From positions 546,501 to 610,500 of the forward strand of contig JALIRH010000149.1 of assembly GCA_023055505.1 (NCBI GenBank): a DNA stretch of 64,000 nt, in the 5' to 3' direction. Numbering within the stretch: the first letter of the stretch is position 1; each line of letters begins with the position of its first letter. Below the pieces are notes generated by a model. That model was given only the letters and a program-made list of their open reading frames with translations, was not told where the DNA came from and did not search any database. This document shows positions 38,368 through 48,437 of this stretch, one piece after another. This stretch comes from Callipepla californica brunnescens (lineage: Eukaryota > Chordata > Aves > Galliformes > Odontophoridae). A program made the position numbers and the translations under genes.

Positions 38368-38996
38368 CCCTCTGTCCTCAACCCATTAATCTAACCTGCC
38401 TAGGTCCTTCTGTAAGACCTTCCTACACTCAGGCAGACTGACACTTCCCCCCAACTTGTTGCTATCTGTAAAGTTTCTGAGGGTGCACTCAATCCCCTCA
38501 CTCAGGTCATCAATAAAGACACTAAGTAGAATGGGTCTCAATACTGACCCCTAGGGAGCACCTCTCATGACTGATCAAGGGCTGGATTAAATTCTGCTTA
38601 CTACCACACATTGGGAGCAGCCCTCCAGTCAGTTTTATATCCATCAAAGAGTGAACTTGTCCAAGCAACAGGCTTTCAGCTTCTCTAGGAGAAAACTTTG
38701 GGAGACAGTGTCAAAGACCTTGCTGAAATCTAGGTAGACTTTGTCAACAGACTTTCTTTCATCCCCCAAGCAGGTTAATTAATCATAGAAGATGAGGAAG
38801 GTCAGGCAGGACCTGCCTTTTGTAAAAGGTTGTCTCACACAAGCCTTGAGATTGTATTCATGGTGATTTTCTCCATAACATTTCCTAGCAACAACATCAG
38901 TCTGACAGGCCAGTAGTTTCCCAGATTCTCTTTATATTCCTTCTTATAAATGGGTGTCACATTAGCCAGTCTCTGCTACTGCCTGAAAGGAGTTTG

Positions 38997-39315
38997 CAGC
39001 AAGGAGGGTATCAGTCTCTATTCTCAGATTACAAATGATAAGTCACAAGCTAAAAATGTGTTGTGACAGGGTAGGTTTAAATTGGATATTAGGAAGAATT
39101 TCTTCATGGAGAAGGCAGCCTAGGATTGGACTGGAATGTCAAGGGAAGTCTTCATCCCTAGAGGTATTAAGTGATGTATGGATGTAATGCCATGGATTAC
39201 ATCCATATGGATATGTGGTACTGGTCAGACTGGTGACTGGACTCGATGACTTGATAGACTTGAAAGCCTTCCAACCTAAATGATTCTATGACTCTATTCT
39301 ATTCTATGATTCCAA
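38997..39315 (+). mobile_element. CR1 LINE 3' fragment in inverted orientation
   Basis: Plus-strand CR1 sequence: TTTAAATTGGATATTAGG, GAAGAATTTCTTCATGGAG, TCATCCCTAGAGGTATTAAG, GACTGGACTCGATGAC and a tail of ATGATTCTATGACTCTATT type. The first blocks correspond to the end of the RT ORF (LDIRKNFF... in intact relatives) and the last to the 3' UTR and octamer tail. It directly abuts the oppositely oriented CR1 on its left, so the two 5'-truncated ends meet head to head. The left boundary is approximate (within 20 bp). The fragment contains a perfect 12-bp inverted repeat at 39,177-39,207. Confidence 0.88.
39177..39207. repeat. 12-bp inverted repeat inside CR1 fragment
   Basis: The arms TATGGATGTAAT and ATTACATCCATA are exact reverse complements around a 7-nt centre, GCCATGG. 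In related CR1 copies this position does not hold such a palindrome, so it probably arose locally by a small templated duplication. Confidence 0.85.
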
Positions 39316-41460
39316 AATTGTCTTTTGATCTCTTCTCTGATTTTACAGGAAACTGGAGTGACTAACTCAAACCGAGAAGTTTGAATTAGTATTTAAATCT
39401 ATATAAACAACACCTCTAATGGTGTTGATAAATTTCGTCTGAGCCTGAAACAAAACACTCAGATTCCTAAAAGACACTGAGGTGATTTATTTGATTCAAG
39501 CTTGGAAGTCATTTTGAAAATGTTACTCTTTGGTAAAAAATATTTACTTTCTCACTTGGAAGATTTCCAGTAGCAGTTTCATCACATAAGATATGTTGTT
39601 CTGCATTTTGATGAATTGCCTCCTTTATAAAATGAAAATGTGTTCAAGATGTCTGTCTGATTGTCTAACCCTATTTTCAGGTACTTGACTATCTAGATGT
39701 TCCATTTTCAGGAGTATATTAGTTTGGATCTAAATCAAAATCCCCTGTTATATTCAAGTAGTCAACATTCAATACTTCCTTTAAACAGAAAAGTTCGGTA
39801 GTTCTGAAATTCATTATTTAAGAATCTGAGACTTCTTAAGTTATTATATATTCAATTTATACATTATGTGACCAGACGTTTAAGTTATTTGAAAAAGCTA
39901 CACTTTCACTCTATTAGTTGATTTTTTAATGGCAGTTGCCAAGTAGAAACAGAGAGTAGATTTGTATTTGTTGGAATTGCTGGGTTGATCAAATGAGCTC
40001 TTATTTCCCACCTTGTTACATTCTTCAGTTTAGTACATTTCTGTTACACGATTGACCAGTTAGACTTCCTCTTGCCTTTCATCTTTCTCTCAGAACTGAA
40101 TCCTTGAACCATTATGCACATTTTGAGTCCAAACACTTGTGGCTTTTTAAACAAATGTACGAGTATGTAATCTGGCATTCCCATGCAAAGTATTGTATGC
40201 TATACATTAATGGTGAAGCAATAGGCTGTAATCAGAAGATTCTGTGGGAGCTGGTGTAGGCACATTTTTGACTGGATAAATCCTTCTCTATTGAAATAAT
40301 GTTTGTTTTATTATTTTGTTATTATTATTTAATGAAGCACTTTATAAGCTGCCATAAACCATATTTCATAAAATGAAAAATAGAAGAACAAAACCTGTCT
40401 TTTCACTTCATTTATTTACAGTTACTGTTCTTATTTTATTTTAGAATAAAATTTTTAAGAAAACTGTATTCTTGCACTGCTTAACTACTCAGTGACTTTA
40501 CAAAACTCTTTTCATAGTTACAGATATTTGTTATTGTTGCCCTGATTTAAAGTACCACTTTTTTTCTTTAATTCTCTTTAAATTGTGATGATATTTCAAA
40601 TGAAATACCCTAGAAACTTGTTACAAGGAAAAAACTTCCTAGAAGAAGCCTACTGTAGTCTCTTTTACTTTCTAAAGGTATAAAAAGCATAGGAATCTAG
40701 AAATAGGCTTGTGACCATGACTCTGGTGTTTGACAGAAGACTGATACACTCCATTCTCGTGTATTAGACACAGAAATCAGGGACACAAGCTGAAGATCAT
40801 CCATAAGATACTATGTAATATTATGAGTTTGATGCCTAATTTTACCAAACGTCATACAAAAATAACAGAAAAACTACACCAATAATGCTAGAAAGCTGTA
40901 TTAATCTCATGTAAGTGAGTGTTTAGGTATATAGAAAGGGGATAAAAAAAAAATCCAGATTTTCAGAAGTCAGTAACATCTTCCAACCAGATCCTCTGGC
41001 ATTTGGAGAATTATAGATTCTTTTCCTCATCGGTCTCAAAATTCCGTAAATTTCAAGGTAACACTCAGATTCTTCTTCAAAAATTTCCATATCTTTATTC
41101 TATATTAACATTGTACATTTAGTGACAAAGAACATACATTGTCATTGCTAGTAAGCACTCTTACTGTTTGACTATAATCAGTTCTAGATTATGGTAAGTT
41201 ATGAATTCTGTCCTGTTAATGGAAGCACACTTACACAACAGTGAGAAGAGTCGAAAATGATTTCATTTTTGTTCTTGTTGCTGTTAAATATTCAAGCAAA
41301 ATAAAGATATAAATAGAAAAGTTATGAAAGGCATTAACTTTATTTTGTGGTCTTATGTACCTTTATATAAATTCCTTGTTAGAGTTTTTTTGATGATGGA
41401 CCATTCTGAATTGAATTAGACCATTCTGATTTGAATCAACAAAATTTCTACTTATAAAGA
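39316..41460. other. Unique AT-rich sequence, no gene seen
   Basis: No gene or family-level repeat. A two-copy 20-bp tandem duplication lies at 41,399-41,438 (GACCATTCTGAATTGAATTA, then a copy with two changes). Confidence 0.55.
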
Positions 41461-41820
41461 CATAGAAACATTTAGGTTGAAAAAGATTTTCAAGATCACA
41501 TCAACCTAACCAAGAAGTTTAATGGTGTTTTGATCCATTGTTGGCACCTATTTATGTCTTTCTCTTATTAGTTTATGCTCATCTAGATATCTCTCCCTTG
41601 CCTTGAAAGATATCATTATTAAATCATCAGGAAGTTTAAAAAAAAATTGGAATGTATTTCTTAAATACAGCAGAATATCTTGAGTTTGAAGATCATGAAC
41701 AACTCTTGACTTCACACAGGACCACAAAAAATGAAATTGTCTATTTTTGTTGAAATGCTTGGGTTTCAACAGGCTTGGTACCATGACCACACATCTGGGG
41801 AGGCTATTCCAGTGCTCAAT
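41461..41820 (-). mobile_element. Old, disrupted CR1 LINE 3' end
   Basis: The left part (41,461-41,510) matches a CR1 3' tail in minus orientation: CATAGAAACATTTAGGTTG, AAAAAGATTTTCAAGATCA. The right part, read on the minus strand, encodes EHWNSLPRCVVMVPSLLKPK (41,758-41,817), a clear relative of the C-terminal HWN-LPR-VV-SPSLE-FK motif of CR1 ORF2. In normal copies about 100-130 bp separate these two landmarks; here about 250 bp do, so extra or rearranged sequence lies between. The copy is highly diverged. Confidence 0.75.
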
Positions 41821-43578
41821 AAAATCAGAATCTGTAAAGTTTAGTTTTTGGAGCATTAACTCTTCTTTCCTGGTCAGTAGAAACCACTTTTGTCATTTTC
41901 CTTTCTCACTGAAATCCTAGGAATAGGCATGAGGTTTAGCATTTTAGTAACTTTACATTACAAGTTTTATTCATAAACAGCTGATTATGCCTCCCATTAC
42001 TGCATGACTTTGATATTAATTTGTCACTGAAATTCAAAAGAAGTAAAATAAGTTACTGTGATTCTATTATATAAAACCGAGCATTGATGAGATCATATTT
42101 TGTGTCACTCTACTTCCTTTTTATAAAATTTCTATTCAACAATTTTTTGTTTTACTGTTCAGATCTTGCAGAGGACATATATTACAAGGACAGTTCCCAA
42201 CATACTGAAGGAGAAATCTATGCTTTCACAAATTTGCTACACTGAAATTGTGTTTCATTTCTTGTGTGCTATACAGGTATTGAATCTTGGGATGCTGGTA
42301 TTTTCTCTTCTGAATGGGATGATATATATTTAAAAAAAAATACTGTGCAAACAGCTGGAGCACATAATTGTGTATGTACATCCTTAATTTGTTCCCCTTT
42401 TTGTATATATAACTTCAGTCTTTAATTACCTGAATGGACAGTATTTTTCCACACAACTGGGTAGTGCTCTTTAATTTTAAGTTACACTTGTATAACTCCT
42501 TTTCTTCATTTTTCTTGTTAGAAAAAGTATGCAGCTTTTTCCAGAGGCTCACGTATGATACTTATTTCTGTCATTTTCAAAAGCTTCTGAAATAATAATT
42601 TCCTTTGAAATTCTTTGAACTAAAAAATACTATTTTCCATGTGTTTCAGATCAGAAGGGCAAATATGGAAAGATTAAAGGTCAAACAAATTTTCTAGCAT
42701 AAAAAGAACAATTTGAGACACACATGGCCTAATTTTTCCAAGTATAGAAGAGTAGGGATTAAAAAATTTACATCTCCTCACTTTACACTGTAATTCTGAA
42801 GCTTAGCACTTCTGCAAATTCCTGTCCCTCATTTTTCAGTAAATGGAGACTATAGTGTTAAGGAAAACCAGCTTTAAGTTTGAGGGAAAGGATTTACTTC
42901 CATAAACTTCTATGGCAGAAGGAAGAACATGGTTAATGTCCCCCTTTGTTAACTCTCTGACTGCTTTTCTCTTTGTATAAGTAATTAAATTAATAATTTA
43001 CCACACCTATTCAATCTTCTCTCCATAGTACGTGTATTAAAAGCTATCAACTTGAGAAGTAATATTCCTAGTCTCTTTTCTTGAGAAACATAGGAATATA
43101 TTTTTAATTTATATATTTACATACATATACATATATGTATTGTGCTATCTATTTATGTTATTTAAGGCAGATTTGACAAATGTAGGCAAGAGGGTGGAAA
43201 ATGTGCATATGCAGGCAAGAAAGATGTTGCCTGACATAACCATCATCTCCTACACAGGTTCATACCAAAGTCTGAAACAGCCCTAAAACACATGTGCCAT
43301 TTTGCATGACGAGAGCTACTTCTTCCAGCAGGCAAAAATTATTCTAAACATTTGATACCACTTTTCTGATCATACTGCGGATTTCTTAGATTCACACCAA
43401 TTTTTACAGACAGACATAAATGGTCCCTGCTTGCTTTCTGCATTAACTACTGTTATACAGAACCACAGTGTATTTAAAATTGTCTTCAGTTTCTTTTTCT
43501 CACTAATAACAGCTTTTCTCACCTCTGAGCCCAGTCTTGCATCTAGTGTAATTCCACATCTAAAGAGCTCAATGACCG

Positions 43579-43594
43579 ATATATATATATATAT
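43579..43594. repeat. (AT)8 dinucleotide microsatellite
   Basis: Eight perfect AT units. Confidence 0.95.
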
Positions 43595-44612
43595 CCAATT
43601 CACATATCAAATTCATAAAATACTGGGTACATAACTCTAGCTTGCATAGTTTTCTGTAAGTTCGGGTTGTCATTACTATACTATTCTGTACAAAAGTTTT
43701 TTCCTTGCAAATTTCTGTTCCTTGGTGTACCAAGACAGCTATATAATAACAAACCAACTTAGCCTAGAAGTCATCTAAGCCAGGTACTCCAAGCAGTGCT
43801 AATATCTCAGTTAACCACGTCATTCAGGCCCTCATCCAATTGAGTTTTGAGCATTTCCAAAGACGGGCATTTCTCAGACTATCTGAGCAACCTCTCTTCC
43901 CAGCTGAATCAAATGATTAATTTTTTAAAGAACAACATACCTTATTTTTATAAACAAACTGATTTCAGTTCTGGATAAAATGTCTTCAATTCTAATTATT
44001 AAAAAATAATATCCTTATATCCTCTTTTAAATTGCTTTTTAGGAGAAAAACATGTCCAGTTTCATACTATTGAAAAACAAAAAACAAAAACAACCAACAA
44101 AACAGCTTTCCTTGCAGTAAGCCACTGGCACTGCCTTGAATAAAACTGTGGTGAATTTTTCTAACCTCAAGACTATGAGCTATGGTATTTGAAGGATTAA
44201 CTTGGAGTAGAAGCTGGTGCTAAGAAGGAATGTTACCCAGATACTTTACTTTTCATTCATCCTGTTTAATAGTCATTCTTAGGTCCATCAGATTTGAAGA
44301 GCTAGCCAAGTAGGTCTGAAAATATTCTTTTTTTTCTTGTTTATGTATTGAAAGCCCACATGCCTTCCCTGATTAGTGAAAATGTTTTTAAAGATGACTC
44401 ATTTAGAAAGTTTTATGATTTTAACACGTGTTTTTTGAAGTATTTAGTATTTAAAGATCATATTTACCAAGTAAATCGCCTTAAAATTTTGTTAAAACAT
44501 AAAACTTGGCAGCTTATTTCCCAAAGCTGTTCATTTCCCAAGGTTGTACTTCCTAGATCATGCAGAGGCCTCTGCCTGTTCCCAAGTCTGAAATTTGTGC
44601 ATTAATTTCTTG

Positions 44613-44640
44613 TATTTTTATTTTTATTTTTATTTGTATT
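44613..44640 (+). repeat. ATTTTT-type short tandem repeat
   Basis: Three perfect ATTTTT units are followed by degenerate copies. Confidence 0.85.
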
Positions 44641-47600
44641 CAGTGGAATTTCTAGTGTATACACTAGTGTATTTCTTGTATACAGAATGAAGTTTATACT
44701 CTTCTTTCAACTAAAGCATTTAAATGTTATTATTCCTAATACGGGGTATACTTAGTGCTTTAAAAATTAAAAGGACTGTGGAAAAGAACTTTGCCTAAGG
44801 ATTAATCACATCTGTGACCCAGAGGATAAAGGATCCCCACCTGCCAATATGGCTTATAACTACTTATCCCAGCTGAGCCAGATAATTTAAGTAACTTGCT
44901 GTAAAAATGGCTTTTACTTGGGAGCTGAAATGAGAATTTTGCTGGCAATCAAAGTTATATTTTACAATGAAGCTTGCATAGAGATCAGTAATTTTATTCC
45001 TCTTTCCACCTGTTAAATCACATTTTATGTAAAATATAAAGTAGATTCTCCTGTGATGCTATTTTTCAGCATGAACTATTGTTGTCATTGCTACTGCAGT
45101 ATTGCAGGATGATGAATGAGATGAGGAATTGATTCATGTGCTCTGACTGGGAGAGAATGCTGTCTTTTGGTCTAAAACCCAATTTTTCTATTAAAGTGTC
45201 ATCTATTCTGGAGCTGGAGCTTAAGTTCATTGCATAAATCAGAGACTCCTTGTATCATTTCACCTCCAGTCCCTTTCCAATTTTAACTCTATACCACTCT
45301 CAAATCCCTTTTGCTTTCAAGGATACTTTCTTTACTCCCTATTTCCATCCAAACTTAATTTACTTTGTTATTAATTCAGAATGACTTTTTTCTCCTCTAT
45401 CATGGCATGACTTTCCTGTCTAGAAGAGAGGCTCTAGGAGCACTTCTGATCTCTTTGACTGATTTCATGCTGTCCATGAGCACCCCTACCTGTTTCCTTG
45501 GGCAGACCTGCAGGAGCCCCTGCTCCAAAGGTCCCTTGACTAGAATGCATCTGGAGTGATGGAGGCACAGTATCTTCCATTTTCTCTTTTTCCAAAGATT
45601 CAGAAAAGAAGAACTCTCACACCTGCCTGAAAGCCCTCAGCTCTGAAGATAAAATGTTGAAGTTGTGATAATTTCCAGACTGTCTAGAGACAAGTCACAA
45701 TTTTTTACTAATGGCTCTCTTCAAGGTTTTAGGGTAAAAAATCACAGAGGTAGCTGAAGCTGCTGGCACAGCTAACCTGAAGTAAATTACATTGGAACCT
45801 TTATTTTTATTTTATCTAATCTAGAGAAATTCTAAATTGAATGAGAGCCACTCCATAGTGCTCACTCATTAAATATTTTAATTCCTTTTGTTAGAATCAC
45901 TGGATACTCTGTCCTAATAGGTTAACAGAGTAGAAATCTTAGATGATTTTTTAGATTGCTGCAGAATAACTTCTGCTTTCTCCTCTATCAAGTAAGTAGC
46001 ATGCATTAGTGCTCTCAAAGGAGGTTATTTAATGTTGAAGTGGTGTAAACGAGGGCAGGATTTTGCCTATAAGCAATAAAAGAGGAGTAGAGCATGTAAT
46101 TCTTCACGCCATTGTGGAGAGAATTCTGTCCAGCAACAGTAAATTATCTGAAATTCTTTCAGTATATATGAATGACTCCACAGTTAGAGAAAGCTTGTGA
46201 GGTTTAAAGCAGAAAATGACAACCATAAATAAAGGTATAAACCTCTGATCCCCACTGAAATGAAATAACATTACATTCCTGAGGCACTGGTGTCTTTGGA
46301 AAATGCATTGCCTGTCTGACTAAGGGAAAGGGTAGGGGGAGAGTAAACTTATCATCCTCTTCAGTGCCTTGACTTCCAAAAGTAAAATTTAATGCTCCTG
46401 ATTAAAAGTTTTCTTTAGAAAGATCAATCAAGGACATGGATTAGTTCCAAAGACTTTCAAAGATCCTTAAAACAACAAACATATGTACATATACTTTAAT
46501 AACAAGGTTTACCAAAAGAATTTTATAAGATGGGGAAAATACAGACAATAACCATGAAGTTTAATCGTAGGGAGTAAAGTAGCAAGAAAGGATATAAATT
46601 ATTCTCATAGTAGAGGTGGGAATGTCCATGTCTTATCCTGGTAGATTTAAGGTTCCTACAAAAAGATTTTCTGTAATCCATGTATAGTCAATATCTTAAC
46701 GCTGTTACTTTACTTACACTGGTGTTACCCAATTTCACTGGCGTAATAACACTCACTGTAGATAACCTGGTTAGATAGCTCCTCAGTACATGTGCCTTAA
46801 AAAAGGTGAATCTGAAATATCTTTTTTGATGTGTCATATTCCAAAAGCTTCAGCATCTTTGTGCCAGCAATTTAGAGGCTGTAATCAAAATCCACTGACA
46901 GGTTAACTTCTCCATGGTATCAATATGTATCAATTTACTATTGCTGTCTTGGCTTTAAATGCATTATGATACTACAGGTATGTCTCACCTTAACATCTAG
47001 TTAAGTCAAAATTATTTTTATTTTATAGTGGATTATATTCAACATCAAACTAATCAAATTGGAAAAAGAAAGGGGGAAAAAGAGTAGTTTCTCACTGTGA
47101 TAGTAACAGAAGTGAAGTAAAAAGTTTCACATCAAAACAAAGGCATCAAAAATGTCAAAAGTACAAAGGACAATATTTGAAGATTTGTTCCCAGGGAAAC
47201 CTGGCCTATCTAACTTATTTGTAAATAGGCAAAGCTGAAATATTCAGTAGTCAAACACTCTCTTCAATGGATCACAAGGATTTTTGATCAGCACTTCTTG
47301 AAAACAGGCAACTTGCATGTTTTAAAGCTATGTACAATAAATGTTCCTATGCAGTGTCAGCATTACTGTTGACCCCTTACACAACCACTAAATCTGGTCC
47401 ACTGAGTCTATGATAGTTTATGATGATAGTTACTTTGATGAAGGTCAGATGTTACAGAACTAATAAAATGGCACATCAGGTTCGTATTAATCTAGTCCTT
47501 AATTCAACATAAATCTTTTTTCAGCTGTGTGGCATGTATTTTGTCTCAATATAGATTTTGCATAAAGTTGTGTACCTCCCTTCCTTAATATCTTGGCATT

Positions 47601-48364
47601 TTCTGAGACATAACTTCTACTTTCCTAACATCCTGAGAGAACTGCTCAGCAAATGTAAATGATATGCCTTGAATTATGAAGTCTCTGAAGAAATCTGCTT
47701 TGTCAATGTAAAGCAAAGATGGTAGTGACACTTAAAGTTGTTAATACTTCCCTTAAAACTGAATGCAATGAATGTATCTTATTGCTGAAGTTCTTTTTAT
47801 TTCACAGAAAATCTTCCTGATGTGATTTTTTTTAGATGAACATATATGTTCGCAACAAGTTAATTTCTACTTTTTTAATTTCTAATTAAACTCGATCCTG
47901 CTCTTATGAGTCAACTGCACTGTGAACTTTTATGAAATTGCCTCCTTAATAAATGCATGACTAATATAGCATTCAATCTTCATTTGAATTGCTCCATTTC
48001 TTTGTTTTTATCTCCTCGCTTTAGAATGCTCATCTTAGAAATGATGGCTACTTTCCCAGGGAAATGGAAAATACTCAGCACTTCATGGGGTGGACATCTA
48101 AATGGGAGTGGTTATGTCTGAGAGCAACTTTTAAAACAACAGATGCTGAGTTATTAAAAGACATGAACAGAGTGTGAAGTTGTGATCTTTAAATGTTTTA
48201 TCTTAGACAAGGCTGTGAATGAAATAGACTTAAAGTAAAATATATAGCTGCTGAGTAATTATCTTTTTCTCTTACTTATACCCAGTGACTATGAGCTATG
48301 CACCTGAAGTTGTACAAATATACAGTGAGGGAGAGCTCTTCCCACATCATTTACATACAGTAGA

Positions 48365-48437
48365 GAAAGAGCTGAAGTGATTTCCTTGAAGTTATAAAGT
48401 GGTACAGCAGGGATTCAAACCCACATCTACAGAGTCT
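48365..48437 (-). mobile_element. Probable MIR/CORE-type SINE remnant
   Basis: The plus strand reads GAAGTGATTTCCTTGAAGTT, then ATAAAGTGGTACAGCAGGG, then ATTCAAACCCACATCT. This follows, with one small deletion, the reverse complement of the MIR consensus around its conserved tRNA-like B box and core (AAGT-ACTTGCCC-AAGGTCA ... AAGTGGCAGAGC-GGGATTC-AACCCA). MIR elements are ancient, predate the bird-mammal split and are rare but present in bird genomes. The orientation is minus. The match is by memory of the consensus, so the family assignment is tentative. Confidence 0.6.

Larger units (their letters stand above)
37651..38996 (-). mobile_element. CR1 LINE with degraded reverse transcriptase region
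   Basis: A 1.35-kb minus-strand CR1 with its 3' end at the left (TCATAGAATGATAGAAT, then GGTTGGAAAAAGACCTC). Read on the minus strand, it encodes broken pieces of the CR1 ORF2 reverse transcriptase. Near the 5' end is NVTPIYKK, followed by motif A as VYLDFSKVFD (38,709-38,744) and then IDDLSEGIECTL (about 38,475-38,515). The catalytic box expected as FADD reads FTDS (about 38,460), so a catalytic Asp is lost. Further on come MKFNKTKCRMLHFG (38,330-38,367) and the C-terminal [19 protein letters not shown] (about 37,970-38,030). Stops and frameshifts separate these pieces. It is 5'-truncated inside the RT domain, lacks the endonuclease, and is an old inactive copy. Confidence 0.95.
41821..48364. 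other. Unique AT-rich sequence with microsatellites, no gene seen
   Basis: No gene or classifiable transposon was seen. It holds an (AT)8 run at 43,579-43,594, a CAAAA-type tract at 44,075-44,104, an ATTTTT tract at 44,613-44,640 and a perfect 16-bp palindrome at 44,652-44,667. The segments around 45,010-45,260 and 46,030-46,330 have a less simple, mixed composition and are listed as possible regulatory DNA in the findings. Confidence 0.55.
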
